From: Alphaproteobacteria bacterium
Lineage (GTDB): Bacteria; Pseudomonadota; Alphaproteobacteria; Rhizobiales; JAJFHC01
Direction: 5' to 3'
DNA length: 64,000 nucleotides
NCBI GenBank assembly: GCA_021775805.1
Contig: JAJFHD010000024.1
Coordinates: 1-64,000 of the forward strand
Made by a program: the position numbers and the translations under genes. The notes below the pieces were generated by a model. The model was not told the origin of the DNA. It made no database searches and was given only the letters and a program-made list of their open reading frames with translations. This document shows positions 50,127 through 59,739 of the stretch, one piece after another; the first letter of the stretch is position 1; each line of letters starts with the position of its first letter.

Positions 50127-50810
50127 TCAGAAGTCGTCGCCCTGGGTCGCCAGCCATTGGCGGACGGTTTCAAACTTGTTCTTGAGGTGCTGCCTGAGAA
50201 TAACAGCCAGCTGAGCGCCCTGCCGGTTTTCCAGGGCCTGCAGGATCTGCTCGTGTTCAGCCACGGCGCGGGCCCAGCGTTCGTCCGACATGTTAGCCAG
50301 ATAACGGGCCCGCCGCACCCGCGAGGCGAGCGTACGATACTGTGTGGCAAGGGTTGCGTTGTCGGCGGCTTCAAGAATCGCTTCGTGGATTTTCTGATTG
50401 GCCCGGAAGTACTCGGTAAGATCGCCGGCACGGTAGTGTTTGAGCATGTCCTTGTGGGTTTTTCGAATGCGCTCGATCTGGCTGTCCGTGATGCGCTCGC
50501 AGGCAAGCTCACCCGACAGGGCTTCGAGCGCGCCCATGATCGGGAACACTTCTTCGAGTTCGGCGACCGTCATCTTGCTGACCCAGGCACCGCGGTTGGG
50601 CGCGAGCAACACCAGCCCGTCGGCGGCAAGCACTTTCAGGGCTTCCCGCATCGGTGTGCGCGACACGCCGAACCGTTCGCACAATGCTTTCTCGGGGATC
50701 TTGCCGCCCGGCGGCAGCGCGCCCTCGACGATCATGGCGTGCAGGCGGTCGACCAGTTCGACGTGAAGGGAGCGTCTGGCAATCGATTCGATGGGCTGTG
50801 CAATATCCAT
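50127..50810 (-). CDS. GntR family regulator, FCD (FadR-like) type
   Basis: 227 residues. A winged helix-turn-helix at about 15-80: LVDRLHAMIVEGALPPGGKIPEKALCERFGVSRTPMREALKVLAADGLVLLAPNRGAWV. The FCD ligand domain follows (about 90-220), with helices bearing the metal/ligand residues (for example HEAILEAADN and HEQILQALENR). It starts 10 bp after the stop of the FAD/FeS enzyme gene, so it likely controls this operon, with a carboxylic-acid effector. Confidence 0.92.
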   Translation of the reverse strand: MDIAQPIESIARRSLHVELVDRLHAMIVEGALPPGGKIPEKALCERFGVSRTPMREALKVLAADGLVLLAPNRGAWVSKMTVAELEEVFPIMGALEALSGELACERITDSQIERIRKTHKDMLKHYRAGDLTEYFRANQKIHEAILEAADNATLATQYRTLASRVRRARYLANMSDERWARAVAEHEQILQALENRQGAQLAVILRQHLKNKFETVRQWLATQGDDF

Positions 50811-50819
50811 GGCTCAATA

Positions 50820-53741
50820 TTAGTTCGGCTCGAGCGCCATTTCCAGCAGTCGTGCAACATGAACCGCCGGGCGCCCGGTGGCATCGGCAATCTGGTGACG
50901 GCAGGACGTGCCGTCGGCGACAAGCAAGGCGTCCGGATCGTGGCGTATCGCGGGAAACAGATCAAGCTCGCCCATGGCCAGGGAAATCTCGTGCGTGTCG
51001 GATCCATAGCCGAACGAGCCCGCCATACCACAACAACCGGACTGAATGATTTCGGCATCGGTATCGGGAAGCAGGGCGAGTGTCTTTTCGATATCAGACA
51101 TCATGCCAAACGACTTTTGGTGGCAATGTCCATGCAGCAGGATTTTGCGGTTCAGATGTTTCAGCGGCAAGTTGAGTGTGCCGTCGACGGCCTTGCGCGC
51201 CAGGTATTCCTCGAACATGAAGACGTTTCCGGCAATGGCGTCGGTTTCCGGGCCGGGAAGCAATCCCGGTATTTCGTCTCTCAGCGTCAACAGGCAACTC
51301 GGTTCCAGCCCGACGATCGGCGTGCCGCGAAGGGCATGGGGCAACACGGCGGTAATCAGGCGCTGCGCTTCGGCCTTGGCTTCATCGACAAGGCCTGCTG
51401 ACAAGAATGTCCGGCCGCAACACAGGGGCCGGCCGCGTTCGCGAGGGCTGGCCACTTGCACAGGGGTTTCGGATCTCTCCAATACACGGACCGCAGATCT
51501 CAGATTGTCCGGTTCGAAATAGCGATTAAATGTGTCGGCAAAAAGAACGGCTTGCGGTTCCGGGGATGGTGACACTTCGTCATCGCGAAAAGGTCTCGTG
51601 GACCATTGGGGAAGTTTGCGGGCTGCCGTGAATCCGGTCGGCCTCTCGAGTATGCCGGCCAAGCCCGGAATCGTGTTGCGCGCATTCATGAGCCACGGCG
51701 TTCTGGATGCCATCGGGGCGTAGCGGGGCAGGAAGGCGACCAGCCGGTCATGCAGCGAAATGCCCTTGTCACGGGCACGTGCGGCCAGGACCTCGATCTT
51801 CATGCGCGCCATATCGACCCCGGTCGGGCACTCGCGCCTGCAACCTTTGCATGACACACAGAGCTTCATCGCTTCCATCATGTCGTCGGAGGCAAAGGCG
51901 TCCTCTCCTAATTGACCAGATATGGCGAGCCGCAGGGCGTTGGCGCGTCCACGGGTGAGATCGCGCTCGTTGCGTGTCACCCGGTAGGACGGACACATGA
52001 CACCGCCGGCCAGTTTACGGCAGGCGCCGTTGTTGTTGCACATTTCAACCGCGCCCTGGAAACCGCCGCCGGCGCCGGGCCAGGCCGACCAGTCGAGTTG
52101 GGTCTCGAGGTCGCCGACTTTGTATCCGGGCGGGTACCGGAACAGGGAGCGGTCGTCCATCCGCGGCGGTGATACGATTTTCCCGGGATTGAACAAGCCG
52201 GCCGGGTCAAAATCCTGTTTGACCTCCTCGAAGGCGGCCGTGATCCGCGACCCGAACATGGGTTCGTGGAATTCGGAGCGGACAATCCCGTCGCCGTGTT
52301 CGCCGGAGTGCGATCCCTTGTACTTGCGGACAAGCTCGAAGGCTTCCTCGGCAATTGCCCGCATGGTGGCGACGTCCTTGTCCTGTTTCAGGTTGAGGAC
52401 CGGCCGGACATGCAGGCAGCCGACCGAGGCATGGGCATACCAGGTGCCCTTGGTGCCGTGTCTGGCAAAAATCTCCGTGAGGCCGGCGGTGTAGTCGGCG
52501 AGATCGGGCAGTTCAACCGCACAATCCTCGACAAACGAGACCGGCTTTCCCTCGGCCTTCATGGACATCATGATGTTGAGGCCCGACTTTCGAACTTCGG
52601 CAATTGCAGCTTGCAAGTCATTGTCTAAGGCGTGGACGACGCCACCCCAGTTTGTACCTTCTGCTTGCCATGAAAACCCAAGGTCAGCCATGGCATCGTC
52701 GAGATGTTGGAGTTTCCGTTGGTTTTCACCTGCGCCGTCCTCCGCGAACTCGACCAATAGCAGGGCCTGCGGGTCGCCGCGGACAAAACGTTCAACGGTT
52801 GGCCGAAACATGTCGATCTCCCGGGCGAGCGCGATCATGGTGGAGTCAACCAGTTCGACGGCCTGAACACCCAGCTTTACGAGATGCTGGGTCGCCTCCA
52901 TAGCCTGATAGAATGTGGAGAAGTGGCAGACGCCCATGACCTTGTTCTTCACCAGGGGCGAGAGCTTCAGTTCAATCGCTTCCGAATAGGCAAGCGTGCC
53001 CTCTGACCCGACCAGCAGATGAGCCAGATTGTTCGGCGTGTTGGCAGGCACGAGGGCATCAATGTTGTAGCCGCCCACCCGCCGCAGAACGTTGGGGAAG
53101 CGATCGGCAATTTCGTTGGCCTCCCTTTCTCCCAGCGCAAGCATGCGGGAGATGAGTCCAGCCTCAGGCGATCCGTTATGCAGGTTATCCCGAGTGACCG
53201 GACCGAAACGGCCTCGTGACCCGTCGGCCAGAATGGCGTCGATAGACAGTACGTTGTCCCGCATGGTGCCGTAACGGATCGACCGTCCGCCACAGGAATT
53301 GTTGCCCGCCATGCCGCCGATCGTGGCCCGGGAGGCGGTCGACACATCGACCGGAAACCACAAGCCGTGGGGTTTCAGGAAACGGTTCAACTCGTCAAGA
53401 ACAACGCCCGGTTCGACTCGGCACCGCCGGTTTTCCACGTCCAGTTCAAGGACCCGGTTGAGGTGTTTGGAGTTGTCGATGACGATCGACTGATTGACCG
53501 TTTGTCCGCATTGGGAGGTGCCGCCGCCGCGAGGCAGAATCGAGAGCACTTCGTCGCGGGCCGCGGCAATGCATGCACGGACATCGTCAATCGATTCGGG
53601 CACCACAACACCGACCGGCATCATCTGATAAATCGAGGCGTCCGTGGCGTAACGGCCGCGGCTGAACCGGTCGAACATGACGTCGCCCGAGATTTCACGC
53701 CGCAACCGGCGCTCAAAACCAGGACTCGCCACCACAACCAT
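50820..53741 (-). CDS. FAD-linked oxidase/Fe-S protein, D-lactate/glycolate dehydrogenase type
   Basis: 973 residues. An FAD_binding_4 domain (about 45-230: PRGGGTSQCGQTVNQ, GGMAGNNSCGGRSIRYGTMRDNV) and a C-terminal FAD-oxidase_C part (about 240-530) are followed by a ferredoxin-like segment with CVSCKGCRRECPTGVDMARMKIEV and a GlpC-type CCG domain (VLFADTFNRYFEP, CCGRTFLSAGLVDEA, HGHCHQKSF, SGCCGMAGSFGY). It oxidises a 2-hydroxy acid at FAD and passes electrons through Fe-S clusters toward quinone. It is the first gene of a minus-strand operon, divergent from an aminotransferase-TRAP operon. Confidence 0.9.
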   Translation of the reverse strand: MVVVASPGFERRLRREISGDVMFDRFSRGRYATDASIYQMMPVGVVVPESIDDVRACIAAARDEVLSILPRGGGTSQCGQTVNQSIVIDNSKHLNRVLELDVENRRCRVEPGVVLDELNRFLKPHGLWFPVDVSTASRATIGGMAGNNSCGGRSIRYGTMRDNVLSIDAILADGSRGRFGPVTRDNLHNGSPEAGLISRMLALGEREANEIADRFPNVLRRVGGYNIDALVPANTPNNLAHLLVGSEGTLAYSEAIELKLSPLVKNKVMGVCHFSTFYQAMEATQHLVKLGVQAVELVDSTMIALAREIDMFRPTVERFVRGDPQALLLVEFAEDGAGENQRKLQHLDDAMADLGFSWQAEGTNWGGVVHALDNDLQAAIAEVRKSGLNIMMSMKAEGKPVSFVEDCAVELPDLADYTAGLTEIFARHGTKGTWYAHASVGCLHVRPVLNLKQDKDVATMRAIAEEAFELVRKYKGSHSGEHGDGIVRSEFHEPMFGSRITAAFEEVKQDFDPAGLFNPGKIVSPPRMDDRSLFRYPPGYKVGDLETQLDWSAWPGAGGGFQGAVEMCNNNGACRKLAGGVMCPSYRVTRNERDLTRGRANALRLAISGQLGEDAFASDDMMEAMKLCVSCKGCRRECPTGVDMARMKIEVLAARARDKGISLHDRLVAFLPRYAPMASRTPWLMNARNTIPGLAGILERPTGFTAARKLPQWSTRPFRDDEVSPSPEPQAVLFADTFNRYFEPDNLRSAVRVLERSETPVQVASPRERGRPLCCGRTFLSAGLVDEAKAEAQRLITAVLPHALRGTPIVGLEPSCLLTLRDEIPGLLPGPETDAIAGNVFMFEEYLARKAVDGTLNLPLKHLNRKILLHGHCHQKSFGMMSDIEKTLALLPDTDAEIIQSGCCGMAGSFGYGSDTHEISLAMGELDLFPAIRHDPDALLVADGTSCRHQIADATGRPAVHVARLLEMALEPN

Positions 53742-53883
53742 GCGTTCGCTCCAATGTTTTCGCTTGACGTAATTATGAATTCATAATTCAATTTAGACAA
53801 TCATTAAGATGCTTTCGGATCGGACCGCCTGAGCGCTGTTCACGTGTTTTTCCGGATGCCAACAACGCAGGAAAATTTATCCG

Positions 53884-55071
53884 ATGAGGACGGCCGGGCG
53901 TCACTTTCTGCAGATTCCGGGACCAAGCCCGGTGCCGGACAGGATTCTGCGGGCGATCGACATGCCGACCATCGATCATCGGGGGCCGGCCTTTGCCGAT
54001 GTCGGTAGGCGGTCGCTCGATGGCATGAAGTCGATCTTCAAGACCGAGTCCCATGTATTCATCTACCCGTCATCGGGAACCGGTGCCTGGGAAGCGGCTT
54101 TGGTCAACAGTACGTCTCCCGGCGACCGGGTGCTGATGTACGAGACCGGTCATTTTGCGACGCTGTGGCAGGCACTTGCTCTGCGCATCGGCCTGAAGCC
54201 GGAATTCATCGAAGGCGACTGGCGCGGCGGTGCCGAGGCCGACAGGATCGAACAGCGTTTGCGCGAGGACAAGAACCACAACATCAAGGCGGTGTGCGTC
54301 GTTCACAATGAAACGTCGACCGGTTCTGTGACGCCTGTGCTCGAAGTCCGCAAGGCGATTGATGCTGCCGGCCACCCGGCGTTGCTCATGGTCGATACGA
54401 TCTCCGGTCTGGCGGCGATTGACTACCGACACGATGAGTGGGGTGTCGACGTGGCGGTATCGGGTTCACAGAAAGGCCTGATGCTGCCGCCGGGAATTGC
54501 TTTCAATGCGGTCAGCGAAAAGGCCATGAAGGTATCGAAGACGGCGGTAATGCCGCGCTCCTACTGGTCGTGGGAGGACATGGTTGCACCAAACGAGAAG
54601 GGCTATTTTCCCTATACGCCGGCCACCAACATGCTTTACGGGCTCAACGAGGCCATCGACATGCTGCACGAAGAGGGGCTGGACGCGGTGTTCGCCCGGC
54701 ACGGACGCCACGGCGAAGCGACCCGGCATGCGGTGCGGACCTGGGGACTGGAAGTTCTTTGTAGTCGCCAGGGCCAGGAAAGCGGTGTGCTGACGGCTGT
54801 GATGGTTCCCGAGGGCCACAGCGCCGACGCCTTCCGGGCAACGACCTTGAAAAATTTCGACTTGTCGCTCGGCAACGGGCTTTCCAAAGTGGCCGACAAG
54901 GTGTTCCGCATCGGCCACCTCGGGGATTTCAACGACCTTACCCTGATGGCAACACTGTCGGGCGTCGAGATGGGGTTGGCCAAATCCGGCGTTCCCCATA
55001 AGAATGGTGGCGCGCAAGCGGCCATGGAACATCTATTGCAAACCTCGTCAGCGTCCAATGGGGCGGCATAA
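53884..55071 (+). CDS. Serine-glyoxylate/alanine-glyoxylate aminotransferase-like
   Basis: 395 residues, class V PLP fold. FLQIPGPSPVPDRILRAIDMPTIDHRGPAF, SSGTGAWEAALVNSTSPGD, HNETSTGSVTP, DTISGLAAIDY and the PLP lysine K198 in AVSGSQKGLMLPPG are visible. The reaction would be transamination of glyoxylate using serine or alanine. It is first in a plus-strand operon with TRAP transporter genes and a GlcG-like protein; the neighbouring 2-hydroxyacid oxidase makes glyoxylate metabolism plausible. Confidence 0.9.
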   Translation: MRTAGRHFLQIPGPSPVPDRILRAIDMPTIDHRGPAFADVGRRSLDGMKSIFKTESHVFIYPSSGTGAWEAALVNSTSPGDRVLMYETGHFATLWQALALRIGLKPEFIEGDWRGGAEADRIEQRLREDKNHNIKAVCVVHNETSTGSVTPVLEVRKAIDAAGHPALLMVDTISGLAAIDYRHDEWGVDVAVSGSQKGLMLPPGIAFNAVSEKAMKVSKTAVMPRSYWSWEDMVAPNEKGYFPYTPATNMLYGLNEAIDMLHEEGLDAVFARHGRHGEATRHAVRTWGLEVLCSRQGQESGVLTAVMVPEGHSADAFRATTLKNFDLSLGNGLSKVADKVFRIGHLGDFNDLTLMATLSGVEMGLAKSGVPHKNGGAQAAMEHLLQTSSASNGAA

Positions 55072-55125
55072 GGCGATGGAAAAACAACAGTTCGGACGAA
55101 ACCTAAATCCAAGGGAGAAAACAAA

Positions 55126-56106
55126 ATGAAACTCAAGACAATTCTGATCAGTGCGGCCGTCTCCACGCTGTTTGCGGTACCTGGCCATTCAGCCGAGTTG
55201 ACCCTGAAGTTCGGGCATGTGGGCAAGCCCGGTTCGCTCTTTGAATCAAGCGTGAACGCGTTTGCCGAATGTGCCAACAAGGCGCTGGGCGACAAGGCCG
55301 AAGTCCAGACCTTCGGGTCGTCTCAGCTTGGCAAGGACAAGGAGTTGCTGCAAAAGCTCAAGCTTGGTCAGATCACCTTCTCATTGCCGTCTTCAGTGAT
55401 GTCGTCCGTTGCCGATGAGTTCGGTGTTTTTGAAATGCCTTACATCATCAAGGACCGTGGCCACATGCGCCGGGTCCAGGGCGAACTGATGGGCACCTTC
55501 CAGGCCGCGGCACAAGCCAAGGGCTACCGGATCATCGGATTGTTCGAAAACGGCTTCCGCCACATCACCAACAACGTGCGGGCGGTGAACAAGCCGGAAG
55601 ATCTGGCAGGCGTCAAACTGCGCACGCCAAAGGGCGCCTGGCGGGTCAAGATGTTCAAGCTTTACGGCGCAAACCCGACACCGATGGCTTTCTCCGAGGT
55701 CTTCACGGCGTTGCAGACCAGCGTCATCGACGGCCAGGAAAACCCTTACGCGCAGATCGCATCGGCAAAGTTCCAGGAAGTCCAGAAGTACCTGTCGATC
55801 ACCGGTCACGTCTACACGCCGGCCTATGTTCTTGTGTCCGACAAGCATTATGCCAAGCTGCCTGAAGATGTGCGCGCAGGGCTGGAGAAGTGTGGCGCGG
55901 AGACGCAAGACTTTGTCTACGATCTGGCGGCCAAGCTCGAAACCGAGCTTTTGGACGTGATCAAGGCTGCCGGTGTTGCTGTCAACGAAGCCGACAAGAA
56001 CGCCTTCATCGCCGCGTCAAAGCCGATCTATGACGAGTTTTCAAGCACGGTCGAAGGCGGCGGCGACCTGATCAAGAAAGTTCAGGCATTGGCCAGCGGT
56101 TCCTGA
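55126..56106 (+). CDS. dctP: TRAP transporter solute-binding protein, DctP family
   Basis: 326 residues, signal peptide ending near HSAEL. Family features: LKFGHVGKPGSLFESSVNAFAECANKALGDKAEVQTFGSSQLGKDKELLQKLKLGQI, YRIIGLFENGFRHITNN, KPEDLAGVKLRTPKG, PTPMAFSEVFTALQTSVIDGQENP with the conserved Arg at LRTPKG for carboxylate binding. It binds an organic acid in the periplasm and delivers it to the DctQM proteins encoded just after. A strong hairpin follows the stop. Confidence 0.92.
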   Translation: MKLKTILISAAVSTLFAVPGHSAELTLKFGHVGKPGSLFESSVNAFAECANKALGDKAEVQTFGSSQLGKDKELLQKLKLGQITFSLPSSVMSSVADEFGVFEMPYIIKDRGHMRRVQGELMGTFQAAAQAKGYRIIGLFENGFRHITNNVRAVNKPEDLAGVKLRTPKGAWRVKMFKLYGANPTPMAFSEVFTALQTSVIDGQENPYAQIASAKFQEVQKYLSITGHVYTPAYVLVSDKHYAKLPEDVRAGLEKCGAETQDFVYDLAAKLETELLDVIKAAGVAVNEADKNAFIAASKPIYDEFSSTVEGGGDLIKKVQALASGS

Positions 56107-56114
56107 ATAAAAAA

Positions 56115-56146
56115 GCGATCGGCGGCGACCCTGTCGCCGATCTTCT
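56115..56146 (+). terminator. Hairpin after dctP, attenuator-like
   Basis: GATCGGCG (56117-56124) pairs with CGCCGATC (56135-56142), followed by TTCTCTT. It lies between the binding-protein stop and dctQ, so it may lower expression of the membrane subunits. Confidence 0.6.
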
Positions 56147-56224
56147 CTTCGCGAAATTGAGCAGTCCGGGTACGATCAGTCGACCGGGCTGCTCACCCAC
56201 TCGCCCAAAACGACCAGGTTCGTC

Positions 56225-56770
56225 ATGTCCGTACAGATCAGCCGCATTCTCGAAACCGTTCTGGAATGGGTGGTGATCGTTCTGATGGTGATGCTTACCA
56301 TCGTTGTCATCGTCGCCGTCCTGTTCCGTCTCGCCGGCGACTCGCTATCCTGGTATGACGAAATCGCGGCCATCCAGCTCTCCTGGATTACCTATTACGG
56401 TGCGGCCCTTGCCGCTCTCAAGCGCCGTCACATCGGGTTTGACAGTGTCCTGTTGTCGATTCCGATGCCGGCGCGAATGGTCTGTGTGACTATTGCCGAG
56501 GTCGTCGTTCTGGGCTTCTTCGTCATTTTGACATTGACCGGATGGCAGGTGCTTGAGGTACTCGAAGGCGAACGGCTGGTGTCGCTCACGTGGATGCCCG
56601 TTCAGGTGACACAATCGGTCATTCCGATCGGCGGCGCCTTGTTTGTGTTGTGTGAACTTCTGAGTTTTCCGCGTTACTGGCAACTGACGGCGGCGGGAAC
56701 TTCGCTTGATCATGCCGAAATCGAGGAGGAGGTCGAAACCGAACTCCAGAAAGCGCAAGGGCGGCCGTGA
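56225..56770 (+). CDS. dctQ: TRAP transporter small permease, DctQ family
   Basis: 181 residues with four TM segments. The typical family opening RILETVLEWVVIVLMVMLTIVVIVAVLFRL, then LSWYDEIAAIQLSWITYYGAALAALKRRHIGFD (the E..W motif) is clear. The stop lies 1 bp before the ATG of dctM. Confidence 0.88.
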   Translation: MSVQISRILETVLEWVVIVLMVMLTIVVIVAVLFRLAGDSLSWYDEIAAIQLSWITYYGAALAALKRRHIGFDSVLLSIPMPARMVCVTIAEVVVLGFFVILTLTGWQVLEVLEGERLVSLTWMPVQVTQSVIPIGGALFVLCELLSFPRYWQLTAAGTSLDHAEIEEEVETELQKAQGRP

Positions 56771-56771
56771 G

Positions 56772-58052
56772 ATGTTGATGCTGCTCATATTCCTGGCACT
56801 CCTGACCATGATCTGCCTGAACGTGCCGATCGCGGTGGCTCTGGCCGTGGCTGCGATCCTCGGCCTGCTGGCAACCGAGGGTACCGACAGTATTGTGACG
56901 GTCGCCCTCGACATGTATGACGGGTCCACCAAGTTTTCTCTTATCGCCATCCCGATGTTCGTGCTCGCAGGGGCGATCATGAATGCCGGCGGGGTCACTG
57001 ACCGGCTGATCAATTTTGTTTCCGCAATGGTCGGCTTCGTGCGCGGCGGTCTGGCTATGGTCAACATCGGCGTGTCGCTGTTTTTTGCTGAAATTTCAGG
57101 CTCTGCGGTGGCCGATGTGGCAGCGCTTGGCTCGATCCTGATACCGCAAATGAAAAAACGTGGATACAGTGCGCCGTTTTCGGCGGCGGTGACGTCGTCG
57201 TCTGCATCGCTCGCCATCATCATCCCGCCGTCGATCCCGATGATCCTCTATGCAACGTCTGCGAACACGTCCGTTGAACAACTCTTCGTGGCGGGGTTTG
57301 TACCAGGGCTGATGGGGGCTGCTGGACTGATGGGTGTCGCACACATGTTTGCGCGCCGCTACAATCTGCCCGTTGAAGAAGCCTTCAACATGAAACGGCT
57401 GCGCGAAACATTCCTCGAAGCGTTGCCTGCGTTCTCACTTCCCGTGATCATTCTCGGCGGCATCTTCGGCGGTTTTGTTACCGCGACCGAAGCGGCAGGT
57501 CTTGCCGTCATCGCGGCCTTTCTGGTCGGCCTGTGGTATCGCCAGATGGATATGAAACATCTCCGGCGGGCGATGCTGGACGGCGGCATGCAGACTGCCG
57601 TTGTCATGCTCCTGGTCGCGGCGTCGGTTTTGATGGGCGGTTTCCTGACGCGCGCCCAGATGCCCCAGGAGTTGGCCGCCGGCATCCTCGACATCACCAG
57701 CAACAAGTGGATGATCCTCCTGATCCTGAATTTCTTCTTCCTAATCATCGGCTTCTTCCTGCACTCTGCCGCCGCGATTATCCTGGTGGTGCCGATCGTC
57801 GTGCCGCTGATTGCCGCAGCCGGAATCGATCCGGTGCATTTTGGTCTGGTGGTGACCCTGAACCTGGCCATTGGCCAGCAGACGCCACCGGTGGCCAGCG
57901 TGCTGATCACGTCGTGCGCCGTCGCGCGAGCCAATATCTGGGAAGTCTCGAAGATCAATGTGTACTTCGTCGCCGTGCTTTTGGTCGTTCTGCTAATCTG
58001 CACCTATGTGCCTGCGATTCCCATGTTCCTGGTGGAATATTTCTATCGCTAG
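56772..58052 (+). CDS. dctM: TRAP transporter large permease, DctM family
   Basis: 426 residues from the ATG at 56772 (MLMLLIFLALLTMICLNVPIAVALAV), which fits the DctM start; a frame open to 56706 overlaps dctQ. More than ten TM segments; signature sequences FSLIAIPMFVLAGAIMNAGGVTDRLINF, FFAEISGSAVADVAALGSILIPQMKKRGY and IIPPSIPMILYATSANTSVEQLFVAGFVPG are present. It is the channel subunit of the same TRAP importer. Confidence 0.9.
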   Translation: MLMLLIFLALLTMICLNVPIAVALAVAAILGLLATEGTDSIVTVALDMYDGSTKFSLIAIPMFVLAGAIMNAGGVTDRLINFVSAMVGFVRGGLAMVNIGVSLFFAEISGSAVADVAALGSILIPQMKKRGYSAPFSAAVTSSSASLAIIIPPSIPMILYATSANTSVEQLFVAGFVPGLMGAAGLMGVAHMFARRYNLPVEEAFNMKRLRETFLEALPAFSLPVIILGGIFGGFVTATEAAGLAVIAAFLVGLWYRQMDMKHLRRAMLDGGMQTAVVMLLVAASVLMGGFLTRAQMPQELAAGILDITSNKWMILLILNFFFLIIGFFLHSAAAIILVVPIVVPLIAAAGIDPVHFGLVVTLNLAIGQQTPPVASVLITSCAVARANIWEVSKINVYFVAVLLVVLLICTYVPAIPMFLVEYFYR

Positions 58053-58080
58053 GGCGGATTCAGACTGGAGGAAATGACAG

Positions 58081-58506
58081 ATGACTTTGACTCTTGAGGC
58101 AGCCCAGACGATTCTTGCGACAACTTTGGCCAAGGGCCGGGAACTGGGACTCAAACCGCTCACGGTTGCCGTGCTTGACGCGGGCGGGCACCTGAAGTGC
58201 CTGAGCCGGGAAGATGGAGCCAGTACGCTTCGGCCCGACATCGCGCAAGGCAAGGCCGGCGGGGCAATTGCCATGGGTCTGGGGTCGCGAACCCTGTTCC
58301 AGCGCGCCCAGGAACAGCCCTATTTCATTCAGTCGATGAATGCCCTGACCGGTGGCTATCTGGTGCCCGTGCCGGGCGGTGTCCTGATCCGTGACGGCGA
58401 TGGCATTATCGGTGCGGTGGGCGTGACCGGCGATTCGTCCGACAATGATGAAATCTGCGCCGTTACAGGGATCGAGGCCGCCGGATTCACGGCAGATCCC
58501 GGATAG
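58081..58506 (+). CDS. GlcG/HbpS family (DUF336) protein
   Basis: 141 residues. The DUF336 pattern is visible: AQTILATTLAKGRELGLKPLTVAVLDAGGHLKCLSREDG, GGAIAMGLGSRTL, GGVLIRDGDGIIGAVGVTGDSSDNDEICAVTGIEAAGF. Members occur in glycolate-oxidase loci and as haem-binding proteins; no enzymatic role is established. It is the last gene of the aminotransferase-TRAP operon. Confidence 0.85.
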   Translation: MTLTLEAAQTILATTLAKGRELGLKPLTVAVLDAGGHLKCLSREDGASTLRPDIAQGKAGGAIAMGLGSRTLFQRAQEQPYFIQSMNALTGGYLVPVPGGVLIRDGDGIIGAVGVTGDSSDNDEICAVTGIEAAGFTADPG

Positions 58507-58523
58507 ACCATCGAGTCCGTCGG

Positions 58524-59435
58524 TCAGCGGCTCCTCTGCGGCAATTCCATGACGAAAAGACAGGTGACGACGATGGCCACTCCCAGCCATTGAACGGCCG
58601 TCAGCCATTCATTGACCAGCCAGATGGCAATCAGGATTGTGAGCACGGGTTCGATGATGCTGAGCATCGAGGCACGGGTTGTTCCAATGATGGCGGCACC
58701 GACGAAAAACAGAAGGTAACCCATAGTGAAGGAGACCCCGGTGGTCAGGAGGGCAATCCAGCCTCTCAGGGTTTCGGGCACGGCAATGGCATCTATCAGT
58801 CCCAGAGGCGGTCCGATGGCTGCGATAACAATGAAATAGAGAGAGGCCCATGCCGTCATGTAAAAATTGGCCGCGGCGGGGCCCACCTTCTTTGACGCCG
58901 TGACGACCAAAAATACAAGGAATGTCAAAGCGACAGCTGCAAGCAACGCCAGACCGATGCCAATCGGATTGAGGTGATCGACGTCCACGGTCAGAACCAG
59001 TGCCAAACCGGCCATGGCAACGGCAATGCAGATAACGACGGGGATCGTTAGCCGGCTTTCGCCCTTAAGATGACAGGCAACGGCAATCAGAACGGGATGA
59101 ATGAAGATGATCAAAATCGCCAGGCTGACATCGATGTAGGCAACGGCCCCCATCATGCCGAGCGACGCCAGAGCCTGAGCCCCGCCGGTCGGAACGCTGC
59201 TTCGGAAGACCTGCCAATCGACTCTGAATCGCCCGCGTGCGGCAAGGAAAATCCCCAGACCGATCATGCCGACGATGCAACGGATCGTCACGACTCCAAG
59301 CGTGTTGGCACCTTCCTGATAGGCGATCTTTGCGGCATTCGGCATGAAGCCGACAAAAACGGCCCCCAACAGAATTGCGCCAACGCCAAATCCCTGACGT
59401 GGCAACGGCTGCGACGGTGCGTGCGTTCCGGTCAA
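58524..59435 (-). CDS. EamA/DMT family transporter
   Basis: 303 residues with ten TM segments: GVGAILLGAVFVGFMPNAAKIAYQEGANTLGVVTIRCIVGMIGLGIFL opens the first repeat, and GFTMGYLLFFVGAAIIGTTRASMLSIIEPVLTILIAIWLVNEWLTAVQWLGVAIVVTCLFVMEL-type sequence closes the second. Convergent on the GlcG-like gene. Fourth DMT-type gene in the window. Substrate unknown. Confidence 0.87.
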   Translation of the reverse strand: MTGTHAPSQPLPRQGFGVGAILLGAVFVGFMPNAAKIAYQEGANTLGVVTIRCIVGMIGLGIFLAARGRFRVDWQVFRSSVPTGGAQALASLGMMGAVAYIDVSLAILIIFIHPVLIAVACHLKGESRLTIPVVICIAVAMAGLALVLTVDVDHLNPIGIGLALLAAVALTFLVFLVVTASKKVGPAAANFYMTAWASLYFIVIAAIGPPLGLIDAIAVPETLRGWIALLTTGVSFTMGYLLFFVGAAIIGTTRASMLSIIEPVLTILIAIWLVNEWLTAVQWLGVAIVVTCLFVMELPQRSR

Positions 59436-59739
59436 AATGGTCCCCTGAGAAATTGAGCGTCAGTTCGACCGACGGACACCGGCAGCAAGTCGACTTCGCC
59501 TTAGTTTTAGCGGAAAACCGGGGCGATGAATACGGCGTTCCTGTCGGTTGTTCTTTTCCGGGACCCGGAGACTTGAGTGCTGCATGCAGTGTGAACTGAC
59601 GCTGTGTGAAGTCATGCCGGTTTAAGTGAACGCTGCAATTTCACGTTCCCGTGATCGTCTTTACCCTGCACAGGCCCGGTGCTAGTTTTCTTCTGTTGAA
59701 CTACAGCAATTCTACGAGTGCTTCGCAGGAGCCTAGGCT
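59436..59739. other. Intergenic, divergent promoters expected
   Basis: About 304 bp between the DMT gene and the LuxR-type gene. No gene seen; it presumably holds the promoters of both. Confidence 0.4.

Noticed and set aside
47075..51401. Long plus-strand frames of 430-480 codons opposite the binding protein, aminotransferase and GntR/oxidase genes
   Set aside because: Antisense shadows of well-identified genes, with no recognisable protein content.
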